In this document: piece after piece, positions 8,726-18,227 of the stretch
Layout: each line of letters starts with the position of its first letter
How positions within the stretch are numbered: position 1 is the first letter of the stretch
Origin: Sphingomonadales bacterium
GTDB lineage: Bacteria; Pseudomonadota; Alphaproteobacteria; Sphingomonadales; Sphingomonadaceae
Direction: 5' to 3'
Length of the DNA stretch: 52,115 nucleotides
Assembly: GCA_027488785.1 (NCBI GenBank)
Contig: JAIYAY010000006.1
Coordinates: 1-52,115 of the forward strand
Made by a program: the position numbers and the translations under genes
The notes under the pieces: generated by a model
What the model saw: only the letters and a program-made list of their open reading frames with translations
What the model was told of the DNA's origin: nothing
Database searches by the model: none

Positions 8726-9289
8726 ATGGCTGAACTTCACCCACCCAAAAAACCAAAATATGGCCTGCAGGCGGCATTGGTCATTAATCGTCCTGTGGTG
8801 CTTGTCGGGATGATGGGTGTCGGCAAAACTAGCATCGGAAAGAGGCTTGCCGCCCGCCTAGGCACAGCCTTTGTTGATGCCGATGACGAAATTGAAAAGG
8901 CAGCGGGCCTCTCGATTACAGAAATATTCGCGAAATTTGGCGAGGAATATTTTCGAGATGGTGAACGCCGCGTGATTGCCCGGCTTATCGAAGGCGAACC
9001 TAAGGTCATCGCGACAGGCGGCGGCGCTTTCGTCAATGACGATACCCGCGCACTAATCTTGGAACGCGCAACGTCGATCTGGCTTAATGCCGATGTGCAG
9101 GTACTTGCCGACCGTGTGTCGCGGCGCAACCACCGCCCTTTGTTGAAAGGCAAGGATCCAGTGGCTGTACTGACTGAGCTTGGCAAGGTCCGTAACCCCT
9201 TATATGCCGCTGCCAATCTCCATATTCGCAGCGACACTTCGCCGCATATGCGGACCGTTGAAAACATATTAAAGGCCCTCGCCGCATGA
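8726..9289 (+). CDS. aroK: Shikimate kinase
   Basis: A 187-residue P-loop kinase that phosphorylates shikimate with ATP in chorismate synthesis. The Walker A motif GMMGVGKT is at residues 28-35, followed by the shikimate-binding DADDEIE, the FRDGERR segment, ATGGGAF (Walker B-like) and the lid RNHRPLL. The ATG at 8726 gives the family length; the frame is open back to 8579 but that sequence lacks homology. The TGA overlaps the ATG of aroB by four bases, so the two consecutive pathway genes form a coupled pair. Confidence 0.95.
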   Translation: MAELHPPKKPKYGLQAALVINRPVVLVGMMGVGKTSIGKRLAARLGTAFVDADDEIEKAAGLSITEIFAKFGEEYFRDGERRVIARLIEGEPKVIATGGGAFVNDDTRALILERATSIWLNADVQVLADRVSRRNHRPLLKGKDPVAVLTELGKVRNPLYAAANLHIRSDTSPHMRTVENILKALAA

Positions 9290-10386
9290 CCGTGATATCC
9301 GTCGATCTGTCTAACCGACCTTATGACATACATGTCCGCGCCGGGTTACTGGGCGATGTCGGCGCTATCTTAAAGCCTTATGCCCGCGTCAGCCGCTTGC
9401 TTGTGGTTACAGACGAAAATGTTGCGCAAGCCGTTCTGCCACAATTTGAAACCATATTGCGCGGCGCAGGTATTTCATGCGCAACGTTCACTCTACCAGC
9501 GGGCGAAACGGGAAAAAGCTGGACGCAACTAGAGCAACTCACAGATTGGTTACTGGAACAGCATGTGGAACGCAGCGACCATATCATCGCGCTGGGCGGC
9601 GGCGTGGTTGGGGACATTACGGGCTTTGCCGCGCATATCATCAAACGCGGCTGCGCCTTTGTGCAGATACCTACGACCCTGCTTGCTCAAGTCGACAGCA
9701 GCGTTGGGGGCAAGACCGCCATCAATAGCGCGGCGGGCAAAAATCTGGTCGGGGCATTTCATCAGCCGACTTTGGTGCTCATCGACCCGCAATTGCTTTC
9801 AACCCTGCCAACCCGTCAACTCGCGGCAGGATTTGCCGAGGTGGTTAAATACGGCCTGATCGACGACAGGGCATTTTTTGACTTTTGTGCAGATAATCTC
9901 GACAGCTTTTTTGACGGGGACCCTGACATCCGCGCACAGGCCATCATTCGGTCCGTACAGTCCAAAGCGCGGATCGTTGCCGCCGACGAAACCGAACGCA
10001 CCGGCACGCGCGCATTGTTGAACTTGGGCCACACTTTTGGCCATGCACTGGAGGCCGATACAGGTTTTTCCGACCGGCTATTTCATGGCGAAGCGGTCGC
10101 GGCTGGCATGGCCTTGGCGTTTCGATACTCGGTGCGGCTGGGCCTATGCCCCGCAGAAGATGCGCAACGTGTCACCCAACTTCTGCAACGCGCTGGTCTG
10201 CCTACGACACTATCCGAAGCCGGTGTAACCGCCAATGGCGCGGCATTGGTCGACTATATGCGGCATGATAAAAAAATGAGCGCGGGGACGCTGCCCTTCT
10301 TGCTCGCGCGCGGTATCGGGCAGACATTTTTGTCCAAAGATGTCGCGCTGGATGACGTCGCCACATTTTTAGACAGCGAAGTTTAA
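9286..10386 (+). CDS. aroB: 3-dehydroquinate synthase
   Basis: A 366-residue NAD-dependent cyclase that converts DAHP to 3-dehydroquinate, the second step of the shikimate pathway. Clear signatures are LPAGETGKSW, the NAD-binding ALGGGVVGDITGFAA, the QIPTTLLAQVDSSVGGKTAIN block, the metal ligands in EVVKYG, LNLGHTFGHALE and FHGEAVAAGM, and MRHDKK near the end. It starts inside the aroK stop codon. Its stop overlaps the convergent antiporter gene by four bases, so no terminator can lie between them. Confidence 0.97.
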   Translation: MTVISVDLSNRPYDIHVRAGLLGDVGAILKPYARVSRLLVVTDENVAQAVLPQFETILRGAGISCATFTLPAGETGKSWTQLEQLTDWLLEQHVERSDHIIALGGGVVGDITGFAAHIIKRGCAFVQIPTTLLAQVDSSVGGKTAINSAAGKNLVGAFHQPTLVLIDPQLLSTLPTRQLAAGFAEVVKYGLIDDRAFFDFCADNLDSFFDGDPDIRAQAIIRSVQSKARIVAADETERTGTRALLNLGHTFGHALEADTGFSDRLFHGEAVAAGMALAFRYSVRLGLCPAEDAQRVTQLLQRAGLPTTLSEAGVTANGAALVDYMRHDKKMSAGTLPFLLARGIGQTFLSKDVALDDVATFLDSEV

Positions 10387-12170
10387 TCGTCCGCAATCAG
10401 AAAGTCGTCGGAGCCATCGCCACCGAAGCTGTGACGCCTTCCGGCATGCATGTCCCCGCTGGTGAACTGTGCATTTAGGCGGCTGCGGTCACGCCGCCGG
10501 AATTCCAAGATAATGTCGTGGATCTTAGCACGATCCGTACCAAAATATTTCAACGCGTCAGCAGACATCCGGATGGAAGATTCAAACACTTCACGCATGA
10601 TGCTGATGCCGTCGTCTTGCATCAACAACAAGGCTTGCTGCCGGTCGTAAGCCCGCACGAACAATTTTGTGCGCGGGAATGTTTCGCGCACGGGCATCAA
10701 CGATTCTGCGGTCATATACCGGTCGTCAATGCAGAAGAATATTGCCTGCGCATCTTCGCCCCCTGCCCTTTGGAGCAAGTCGACACGCGTGCCATCGCCA
10801 TAAAAGACCTTGAAGCCAAAGTCCCCGCTACGATCGATAGTCTGCGGGTTGATATCAATCAACGTCACCGAACGCCCTGCGGCGTGCATGATCTGCGATA
10901 CCTGCTGCCCGAAACGTCCATGTCCGACGATTATGACATTGGCTTGCGCAGCCAATTCCGGGTCATCCAACTGAACATCACCCTTGACCTTTCGCGCCGC
11001 AAGCTTGCCCGCAAAGATCATGAGAAACGGCGTGGTGGCCATGGACAAGGTTACGACTGCACCGAAAAGGCTCGCGGCTTCGGGTTCAATCAACAGGGCA
11101 CTCTGCGCGGCGGCAAATAGCACAAAGGCAAACTCACCACCCTGACTTAATAGCATCGCCATGATGAACGAAGGCGTGTTTTGGAGACCAAAAAATCGGC
11201 CAAGTGCGAAGATAATCGCAATCTTTACCGTAACCAATGCCAGCGCAAGACCCGCCACGAAAAAGGGCTGCGACAAGATGACATCAACGTCCAGTAACAT
11301 GCCGACAGCCAAGAAAAACAACCCCAGCAAGATCGAACGGAATGGATCAATGTCGGCCTCCAACTCATGCCGATAGGGGGATTCCGCCAACATGACGCCC
11401 GCAACAAATGCACCCAAGGCGGGTGATACGCCAATCGCCTGCATCACCGCGGCGCTGACACAGACGGTGAATAAGCCCGTGACGATGAACAATTCGCGCT
11501 CTGAAATCTTGCCGACTAAGCGCAAGAGCGGCGACAGCAGGTAGCGTCCGGCCAGCACCAGCCCGGCAATCGCAAGCACCGCAAAAAACACAAGTGACCA
11601 GCCCTCAATCGCGCCGTCCTCCGCCGGTGCGCGCGACAAGGCGGCGACGATAGTCAGCAAGGGAACAATGGAAATGTCCTGAAACAATAAAATGGAGAAG
11701 CTTTTCTCACCATAATCGGTCTTCATACGGCCGCGCGATTGCAGCAATGGCAACACCTGCGCGGTGGAAGACAAAGCCAGTGGAAGCCCAAGGACCAAAG
11801 CCGCCTGCCAACTAAAGCTTGGCATCGCGAAATGAATGATCGCAAACATGCCAAGGCCGCACAAAATGACCTGTAACGGCCCGAACAATAGAATGTCGCG
11901 CCGTAACAGCCAAAGCCTGCTGGGCGATAGCTCGAGCCCGACGAGGAACAACAACAAGATGATGCCGATTTCGGAATAGGCCAAAATCGTCTCAGGCGAG
12001 TCGATCAATGCAAGGCCATCAGGCCCAATGGCAATACCGGCCACTAGATACCCAAGAACGGCACCAAGGCCCAGACGTCTAAAAATCAGTACGGCCAAAA
12101 GCGCCGCACCGAGCAGCACCACCCCGCCCAACATGACATCAGCGACGAGATGGTGTGATGTTTCTTCCAT
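10383..12170 (-). CDS. CPA2 family monovalent cation:proton antiporter with RCK domain (KefB/KefC-like)
   Basis: A 595-residue inner-membrane transporter. The first 390 residues hold about twelve hydrophobic segments with the CPA2 core (LALSSTAQVLPLL, GAFVAGVMLAESPYRHELE). Residues from about 410 form a TrkA-N/RCK nucleotide-binding domain (ANVIIVGHGRFGQQVSQIM, then DINPQTIDRSGDFGFKVFYGDGTR). KefB/C proteins exchange K+ for H+ and are gated by glutathione adducts, but cation and regulator cannot be fixed here. It is last in a minus-strand operon after radA, cvpA and the IscU-like gene, joined to the latter by a TGATG stop/start overlap. Confidence 0.9.
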   Translation of the reverse strand: MEETSHHLVADVMLGGVVLLGAALLAVLIFRRLGLGAVLGYLVAGIAIGPDGLALIDSPETILAYSEIGIILLLFLVGLELSPSRLWLLRRDILLFGPLQVILCGLGMFAIIHFAMPSFSWQAALVLGLPLALSSTAQVLPLLQSRGRMKTDYGEKSFSILLFQDISIVPLLTIVAALSRAPAEDGAIEGWSLVFFAVLAIAGLVLAGRYLLSPLLRLVGKISERELFIVTGLFTVCVSAAVMQAIGVSPALGAFVAGVMLAESPYRHELEADIDPFRSILLGLFFLAVGMLLDVDVILSQPFFVAGLALALVTVKIAIIFALGRFFGLQNTPSFIMAMLLSQGGEFAFVLFAAAQSALLIEPEAASLFGAVVTLSMATTPFLMIFAGKLAARKVKGDVQLDDPELAAQANVIIVGHGRFGQQVSQIMHAAGRSVTLIDINPQTIDRSGDFGFKVFYGDGTRVDLLQRAGGEDAQAIFFCIDDRYMTAESLMPVRETFPRTKLFVRAYDRQQALLLMQDDGISIMREVFESSIRMSADALKYFGTDRAKIHDIILEFRRRDRSRLNAQFTSGDMHAGRRHSFGGDGSDDFLIADD

Positions 12171-12601
12171 CAGACTTTCTCTTTGGCCTGCACGGCGGCG
12201 GCGAGGATCGCGTCATAGGGCAATAAGATCGCAGCATGGCGTGACGGATAATCACAGGCCGCAGCCAGCAAAGCGAGCTCCGGCCAGCAACTGGGCATAT
12301 CGCCCGCCTGCTGCAACGCCTGCGCCACGCCATCGCGCAATTTGGCGACTTCAGTCATGGCTGTTCCAACCGCGTTTTGCGCCAAAATAGCCGCAGAAGC
12401 CTGCCCAAGTGCGCAGGCATTGGCGCGCAGGGCAAGGTCACGCAATATGCCCTCTGCGTCCATCACAACATCTGCTTGAATGCGGCTACCACATAATGGG
12501 GAACGCACTTCGGCGGTTCCATCGGGGTCAGCAAGGTGATCGCCGGCGACCAAAGACGCAGCCAACCTTAAGATATCCCGATTGTAGAGCGCGGAGTCCA
12601 T
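12170..12601 (-). CDS. IscU/NifU-like iron-sulfur scaffold family protein, atypical
   Basis: A 143-residue member of the NifU_N family. Two of the three usual cluster-binding cysteines are in family context: Cys37 in SPLCGSRI and Cys63 in ANACALGQ. Cys116 in AAACDYPSRH is the likely third; Cys105 is extra. The aspartate that normally follows the first cysteine (CGD) is Ser, and the His preceding the last cysteine in IscU is Ala. It is not next to iscS or suf genes; instead it links by TGATG overlaps to cvpA upstream and the antiporter downstream. A role as scaffold, carrier or degenerate paralogue is open. Confidence 0.75.
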   Translation of the reverse strand: MDSALYNRDILRLAASLVAGDHLADPDGTAEVRSPLCGSRIQADVVMDAEGILRDLALRANACALGQASAAILAQNAVGTAMTEVAKLRDGVAQALQQAGDMPSCWPELALLAAACDYPSRHAAILLPYDAILAAAVQAKEKV

Positions 12602-13125
12602 CAGTTCGCGGCTTCCGCATCGCTATCAGCAGCGAGGCGTTGTTCGCGGACAAATTCGGACATGGCGTCACCGCTCGCATTGAGCAAAGGATAAGTGCGT
12701 GAACTGGTCATCCACTCGGGCCGCCCTGCGTCCGCGCCATAGACCAAATCATATCCCATCACTAACAATAGGAAGATAAGGGTCGCGATAATTAGGCCCT
12801 TGAGCATACCGAAACCAAAACCAAGAACGCGATCAATCGGGCCAAGCAACGACTTGCGCGATTTGGCGCCAATCGATTTCGCAATCCATTTACCCACGGC
12901 AAAGATCACGATGACGAGCGCCAAAAAAGCGAGCACGGCCGCGCCGGAATCCGAACCCACAACCTCCGCCAAAGCTCCCGTCGCAGGGGTATGAAACATA
13001 TAAACGGCCAAGATGATGAGCACCCATGCAATCATCGACAGAGCCTCTTGCACAAAGCCGCGTAAAAAGCCGAATGCAGCCCCGCTACCCAGCAAAAACA
13101 GGACAATGATATCTAGTGCCGTCAT
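12601..13125 (-). CDS. CvpA family membrane protein
   Basis: A 174-residue protein with four hydrophobic segments: from ALDIIVLFLLGSGAAFGFLRG at the start, through AVLAFLALVIVIFAVGKWIA, to GLIIATLIFLLLVMGYDLV. A charged C-terminal tail of about 40 residues follows. The first segment with GFLRGFVQEAL and the LGPIDRVLGFGFGMLKG loop are typical of CvpA, named for colicin V production and of uncertain biochemical function. The stop overlaps the IscU-like gene start (TGATG). It lies 91 bp downstream of radA on the same strand, an arrangement often seen in alphaproteobacteria. Confidence 0.9.
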   Translation of the reverse strand: MTALDIIVLFLLGSGAAFGFLRGFVQEALSMIAWVLIILAVYMFHTPATGALAEVVGSDSGAAVLAFLALVIVIFAVGKWIAKSIGAKSRKSLLGPIDRVLGFGFGMLKGLIIATLIFLLLVMGYDLVYGADAGRPEWMTSSRTYPLLNASGDAMSEFVREQRLAADSDAEAAN

Positions 13126-13216
13126 CTAATCCTGTTGTCCTTATGACCCAAACGCGTTGTGATTAACCTGCGGAAGGCGTCTTATGTTGATGCCCTAATA
13201 ATCATTCAAAGCGAAT

Positions 13217-14581
13217 TTAGGAGCGTCCCAGCATATGGTCAACGAGATTGGCAAGCGTGCGGAACTCTTGCGTTGAAATGCCCGCCTGACCTTTCACCGA
13301 TGGCGGGACCAATGCGCGGCCAAAGCCAAGCTTCGCCGATTCCTTCAGTCGCAACGCACCATGCGCGACAGGACGGATTTCACCCGACAAGGCCACTTCG
13401 CCAAAAAGAACCCCATCAGACGGCAATGGGCGTTCGGACAGCGCCGAAACCAACGCCGCCGCCACCGCAAGATCGGCAGCGGGATCGGAAATGCGATAGC
13501 CACCCGCAATGTTGAGATAGACCTCAGCGGTTGAAAAGCTGAGCCCACATCGCGCCTCAAGCACCGCCAATATCATTGCTAGACGGCCACTGTCCCAGCC
13601 AACAACGGCGCGGCGCGGTGTTGCTCCACTTGATAGCCTTACAGTCAGGGCCTGAATTTCGACCAAAACTGGCCGCGTCCCCTCCAACGCCGGAAAAACC
13701 GTTGCGCCCGTAACCTGTTCAGCCCGATCGGTCAGGAATAATGCGCTGGGGTTGCCAACCTCGGTCAGCCCCTCTTCTACCATCGCAAAAACACCGATTT
13801 CGTCCGTCCCGCCAAAGCGGTTTTTGGACGCCCGCAAGATACGATATTGGTGGCTGCGTTCGCCTTCGAACGACAATACCGTATCGACCATATGTTCGAG
13901 CACGCGTGGTCCGGCAATCGTTCCATCCTTGGTGACATGACCGACGAGCATCAACGCCGTGCCGCGTTCCTTGGCAAAGCGGATAAGCTCTTGGGCGGAT
14001 GCGCGGACTTGGCTGACGGTGCCCGGCGCGCCTTCGATGAGGTCGCTGTGCATGGTCTGAATAGAATCGATGACCAATAAAGCGGGCGGCGCACCTTGGG
14101 ACATCGTCGTCAATATGTCGCGCACAGAGGTTGCGGCGGCAAGCTGCACTGGCGCATCGCCCAGGCCAAGCCGGCGGGCCCGCAAGCGCACTTGGTCGAC
14201 CGCTTCTTCACCGGAAATATAAGCCACCGAAAGGCCGCGTCGCGCGAGGTTTGCGGCCGCTTGCAATAGCAAAGTCGACTTACCAATGCCGGGATCTCCG
14301 CCCAGCAAGGTCGCCGAACCCGGCACAAGGCCGCCACCCAAGGCGCGGTCAAATTCGGCTATGCCTGTCGAGGCACGTTCCGGCAGCTTGATGTCGGTGT
14401 TCAATCCGGACAATTCGACCGCGCGGCCGCCCGCGTGCAAATGATGCTTTAGCTCAAAAACAGTGGCTTTGGCCTCTTCCGCCAAGCTGTTCCATTCGCC
14501 GCAATCGTCGCACTGCCCCTGCCAGCGGTTGGATTCCGAACCGCATGCCTGACACACATATCTGCGCTTTGCCTTTGCCAT
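13217..14581 (-). CDS. radA: DNA repair protein RadA
   Basis: A 454-residue RecA-like branch-migration ATPase. In order it shows a four-cysteine zinc finger (CQACG, 14 residues, CDDCG), Walker A GGDPGIGKST near residue 95, Walker B LLVIDSIQTM, the RadA-specific KNRFG motif (SKNRFGGTDEIGVF), and a Lon-protease-like C-terminal domain without a protease dyad (GGYRISDPAADLAVAAALVSAL, FGEVALSGEIRPV). RadA processes recombination intermediates. It is the promoter-proximal gene of the radA-cvpA-IscU-like-antiporter group and is divergent from the patatin-like gene. Confidence 0.97.
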   Translation of the reverse strand: MAKAKRRYVCQACGSESNRWQGQCDDCGEWNSLAEEAKATVFELKHHLHAGGRAVELSGLNTDIKLPERASTGIAEFDRALGGGLVPGSATLLGGDPGIGKSTLLLQAAANLARRGLSVAYISGEEAVDQVRLRARRLGLGDAPVQLAAATSVRDILTTMSQGAPPALLVIDSIQTMHSDLIEGAPGTVSQVRASAQELIRFAKERGTALMLVGHVTKDGTIAGPRVLEHMVDTVLSFEGERSHQYRILRASKNRFGGTDEIGVFAMVEEGLTEVGNPSALFLTDRAEQVTGATVFPALEGTRPVLVEIQALTVRLSSGATPRRAVVGWDSGRLAMILAVLEARCGLSFSTAEVYLNIAGGYRISDPAADLAVAAALVSALSERPLPSDGVLFGEVALSGEIRPVAHGALRLKESAKLGFGRALVPPSVKGQAGISTQEFRTLANLVDHMLGRS

Positions 14582-14668
14582 GGCCCATGATTAACAGAAC
14601 AAATCAAGAACTCAAGACATAAGTGCGCCGTATCAGCGCTTGCGTGGGACGCAGCCTAATGCCACATC

Positions 14669-17011
14669 ATGGCTATGCGCGAAAAAGAACTCAGGGTGGC
14701 GCTTATTTGCTATGGCGGGGTCAGCCTTGCCATTTACATGCATGGTGTCACGCGCGAGATTTGGCACATGGTCCGCGCGAGCCGCGCTTTTCATGACGGC
14801 ACACCACCAACCCGGCGTAGCGAAATTGTCTATCACGACCTGCTCACGGAAATGTCGCGGGTTAGTAACGTAAAGCTGCGGGTTTTGACAGACATCATTG
14901 CGGGGTCAAGCGCGGGCGGCATCAACGGCATTTTCCTGTCGCAAGCTATCGTCACCGGCCAATCATTGGAGCCGTTGACTGACATGTGGCTGGACATGGC
15001 AGACGTCGACATATTGCTTGATCCGGACGCCCGCCCGCTGTCGCGCTTCACCAAATTTTGGGCGACGCCCATTGCTTGGATGATCTTGCGCCGGCGCGGT
15101 GGCGCAGTTGAACAAACCGTTGCGAAGGAAGCGCAGGAGGAGGTCGCGACCAAATTGTCGCGCTTTATCCGTGCGCGCTGGTTTGCGCCGCCCTTTGGCG
15201 GGAATGTATTTTCAAAATTGTTGCTCGACGCATTGAACATAATGGCCAAGAGCGAAATAGAGCCACCGCTTTTACCCGAAAACCAGCCGCTAGATCTGTT
15301 TGTCACCGTAACCGATTATTATGGCCATGATCGGGTGCTGCGCCTCAACAGCCCGGAAGAAGTCACCGAATCCGAACATCGCATCACCGTTGATTTTTCA
15401 ACGCGCGGACGAACGGGGCTTGCCGACATTCCCGAGCTGATTTTTGCAGCGCGCGCAACGGCCAGTTTTCCGGGCGCTTTCCCGCCATTTTCGGTGCGTG
15501 AACTTGATCGCTTGCTGGCGCGGGAAAATGTCCCATGGCTTGGTCGATCTGCATTTTTGAAACGCATATTGCCGCAGCAATTTGCCGCCAATGCCGCCGA
15601 AGATACGATGTTAATCGACGGCTCGGTATTGGCCAATGCGCCGTTTAACCAAGCAATTTCCGCCTTGCGCAACCGGCCAGCGCGGCGCGAAGTGGACCGC
15701 CGCTTTGTCTATATCGACCCAAAACCGGGCCACCCCAGTTTCCGATTTGGCAAACGCAATGCGGACGGCTCCGCCGAGATACCACGCAAGCCACCGGGGT
15801 TTTTCTCGACGATATTGGGGGCGACATCCAACATTCCGCGTGCGCAGCCCATTCGGGACAGTCTTGAAAAAATCACGGGCCGCTCGGAACGTATTGAACG
15901 GATGCAACGCGTCATCGATAGCTTGCGGAATGAGGTGGAAGATACCGTCGAGGCGCTGCTGGGCAAGACGTGGTTCCTGACCCAGCCAACCACCAGACGT
16001 ATGCAAAAATGGCGGCATTCGGCGCAGGAGAAGGCGATTGTTACTGCCGGCTTTGGCTATCGTGCCTATAACCATCTCAAAATCGCCGGCGTTGTTGACG
16101 ATATTGTCGCCACCGCGCGACGCAGCTTGCCCGACGCATCAAGCGCGTTTTTCCGGGACTTGCGCGCCGCGCTTTGGAGCGAAGTCGGTGCCCGTGACCT
16201 CGACCATATGCCACCGCATAAGGGCAAAGCTACCGCGCGCCAAATTGCCTTTTTCCGCGCACATGACCTGCGTTTCCGTATACGACGCTTGCGTTTTCTG
16301 GCCCGGCATCTGACCGAACAGGTCGAAAATGTCATCGACATGCCGGATGATGATATCGCCAAAATGCGCGATGCCATTTACAATTGCCTCGCTTTGTTTC
16401 TCGATCTGGAAACGGCGGAGTTTTTAGGCGTAGATTTCGCAATCGCAGCCAAATCTGGCATCGATGATCCCGCAGGCTTGATCGACCAGCTCGCGGTACA
16501 GCGCGATCTGGTGCGCACCGATGCCAAGGTCGATAAAATATTGTGCGATGCCATGCTGACGCTGCCTGTTGCAGCACGCCGGACCATGCTGCTCGGTTAT
16601 TTGGGCTATGCGCTCTATGACATCGCCACCCTACCCTTGTTGCAGGATGAGGGCTTTGACGAATTTGACCCTGTTAAGGTCGACCGCATTTCCCCCGACG
16701 ACTGCGCATCCATCCGAACTGGCGGTACGGCTGCGACATTAAAGGGCATAGAGTTCAACAATTTCGGGGCGTTTTTTAGCCGCGCCTATCGGGAAAACGA
16801 CTATTTATGGGGCCGTTTGCATGGCGCGGAACGGATGATCGATATTCTGATATCATCCCTACCGCCAGGCCATGCATTTTCAGCGGACCGCGCGCAAAGT
16901 TACAAAAAACGCGCGTTTCACGCGATATTGGATGAGGAACAGGATCGGCTGACGCATATCCAGCCCCTGATCATGTCCTTACGGACCGAGGTGGACCAGA
17001 TACACAGCTGA
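14669..17011 (+). CDS. Patatin-like phospholipase family protein with DUF3376 region
   Basis: A 780-residue hydrolase. The patatin core has the oxyanion-hole stretch CYGGVSLAIYMHGV near residue 15, the nucleophile elbow G-S-S-A-G with Ser81 (IIAGSSAGGINGIFLS), and the catalytic aspartate in MLIDGSVLANAPF near residue 320. It is much longer than simple patatins; the remaining 450 residues match my recollection of the DUF3376 class, which has a long helical C-terminal region. There is no signal peptide, so it is probably a cytoplasmic or peripheral lipid acyl hydrolase. No cyclase or other defence gene is adjacent. ATG 14669 and ATG 14675 are both possible. Confidence 0.87.
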   Translation: MAMREKELRVALICYGGVSLAIYMHGVTREIWHMVRASRAFHDGTPPTRRSEIVYHDLLTEMSRVSNVKLRVLTDIIAGSSAGGINGIFLSQAIVTGQSLEPLTDMWLDMADVDILLDPDARPLSRFTKFWATPIAWMILRRRGGAVEQTVAKEAQEEVATKLSRFIRARWFAPPFGGNVFSKLLLDALNIMAKSEIEPPLLPENQPLDLFVTVTDYYGHDRVLRLNSPEEVTESEHRITVDFSTRGRTGLADIPELIFAARATASFPGAFPPFSVRELDRLLARENVPWLGRSAFLKRILPQQFAANAAEDTMLIDGSVLANAPFNQAISALRNRPARREVDRRFVYIDPKPGHPSFRFGKRNADGSAEIPRKPPGFFSTILGATSNIPRAQPIRDSLEKITGRSERIERMQRVIDSLRNEVEDTVEALLGKTWFLTQPTTRRMQKWRHSAQEKAIVTAGFGYRAYNHLKIAGVVDDIVATARRSLPDASSAFFRDLRAALWSEVGARDLDHMPPHKGKATARQIAFFRAHDLRFRIRRLRFLARHLTEQVENVIDMPDDDIAKMRDAIYNCLALFLDLETAEFLGVDFAIAAKSGIDDPAGLIDQLAVQRDLVRTDAKVDKILCDAMLTLPVAARRTMLLGYLGYALYDIATLPLLQDEGFDEFDPVKVDRISPDDCASIRTGGTAATLKGIEFNNFGAFFSRAYRENDYLWGRLHGAERMIDILISSLPPGHAFSADRAQSYKKRAFHAILDEEQDRLTHIQPLIMSLRTEVDQIHS

Positions 17012-17030
17012 TCCCCTCCTGCACCCAAAC

Positions 17031-18158
17031 TTAATCTGTGATGTCGTCCCAAATGCTTTTCAGCTTGTCAAAAAAGCCCGTTGATTGCGGACATTCTGCC
17101 CCGGTTTCGGTTTCGCGGAACTCGCGCAAAATTTCCTTCTGCCGCGCAGATAGCTTTGACGGCGTTTCAACGTCGATTTGGATAACCATATCACCGCGAC
17201 CACGCCCTTGCAGCACGGGCATACCTGCCCCGCGCTGGCGAAGCTGTTTGCCCGACTGTATGCCCTCTGGAACGACGATAATGTGTTCGGCACCATCGAG
17301 GCCAGGGATGCGGATTTCGCCACCCAGCGCGGCTGTGGTGAAGCTTACGGGCACACGGCAGAACAATGTCGTGCCATCGCGTTCGAACACCTTGTGGCGC
17401 GACAGATGGATGAAGATGTATAGATCACCTGCCGCGGCGCCATTTGGCCCAGCTTCGCCTCGACCAGCAACGCGAATGCGCGTGCCTTCGTCGACGCCAG
17501 GCGGAATATTGACGGCGATGGTCTTGCGTTCATCCGCCCGACCTTCACCACCGCAAGCCCGGCATGGAGACTCAATCACTTCACCGCGACCGTGACACGT
17601 CGGGCATGTGCGCTCGACCACAAAGAAACCTTGCTGTGCGCGCACTTTGCCATGACCAGCGCACAGGTTGCAGCGACGTTTACCAGACCCCGGCGTCGCG
17701 CCCGTGCCTTCACAAGTTCCGCATGCGGTAGCGACATCGATCGTGATTTCCGCTTCCTTGCCGTGGAAGGCCTCATCGAGCGATATTTCAAGGTCATAGC
17801 GTAAATCTGCACCACGCGCAGGGCCACGCTGGCGGCCACCAAAGGCGTCGCCAAAAAAGCTTTCGAAGATATCGGAAAAATCACCAAAGCCCCCGCCGCC
17901 TTGGCCACCGCCGGCGCCCATGCCGCCATTTTCAAATGCTTCTTTGCCATAACGGTCATAAGCTGCACGCTTTTGCGGGTCTTTCAGGACGTCATAAGCT
18001 TGGCTCACCGCCTTAAATTTAGCTTCGGATTTGTCGCAACCCGGGTTGCGGTCGGGATGACATTCCATCGCGATCCGGCGATACGCGGTTTTCAGCGTCT
18101 TCTCATCCGCTGTCCGCTCGACTTCTAACAATTCATAATAATCAATGTCGAGATTCAT
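17031..18158 (-). CDS. dnaJ: Chaperone protein DnaJ
   Basis: A 375-residue type I Hsp40. It has the J domain with HPD (MECHPDRNPG, about residue 34) that stimulates DnaK ATPase, a Gly/Phe-rich linker (GGMGAGGGQGGGGFGDFSDIF), four CxxCxGxG zinc repeats (CGTCEGTG, CNLCAGHG, CPTCHGRG, CRACGGEG), and two C-terminal substrate-binding barrels. It lies 69 bp downstream of dnaK on the same strand. The spacer contains a strong hairpin, so its expression is probably set partly by read-through or processing. Confidence 0.98.
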   Translation of the reverse strand: MNLDIDYYELLEVERTADEKTLKTAYRRIAMECHPDRNPGCDKSEAKFKAVSQAYDVLKDPQKRAAYDRYGKEAFENGGMGAGGGQGGGGFGDFSDIFESFFGDAFGGRQRGPARGADLRYDLEISLDEAFHGKEAEITIDVATACGTCEGTGATPGSGKRRCNLCAGHGKVRAQQGFFVVERTCPTCHGRGEVIESPCRACGGEGRADERKTIAVNIPPGVDEGTRIRVAGRGEAGPNGAAAGDLYIFIHLSRHKVFERDGTTLFCRVPVSFTTAALGGEIRIPGLDGAEHIIVVPEGIQSGKQLRQRGAGMPVLQGRGRGDMVIQIDVETPSKLSARQKEILREFRETETGAECPQSTGFFDKLKSIWDDITD

Positions 18159-18178
18159 GAACGACTAACCCCCCGGTC

Positions 18179-18218
18179 TTTCCGACCGTCGCTGCGTTTC
18201 GGCGGCGACAGTCGGAAA
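18179..18218 (-). other. Strong stem-loop in the dnaK-dnaJ intergenic region
   Basis: TTTCCGACCGTCGC (18179-18192) pairs with GCGACAGTCGGAAA (18205-18218), 14 positions with a single mismatch that is a G-U wobble in the minus-strand RNA, around a 12-base loop. No U-tract follows on the minus strand, so it is not a classical terminator. It probably stabilises the 3' end of dnaK mRNA or attenuates transcription into dnaJ. Confidence 0.7.
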
Positions 18219-18227
18219 TAAGCAACA

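Noticed and set aside
14669-17011. Patatin-like gene as the effector of an anti-phage (CBASS-like) system
   Set aside because: No nucleotide cyclase, ubiquitin-like or other defence gene is adjacent; neighbours are radA and dnaJ, and the long DUF3376-type architecture differs from short CapV effectors.
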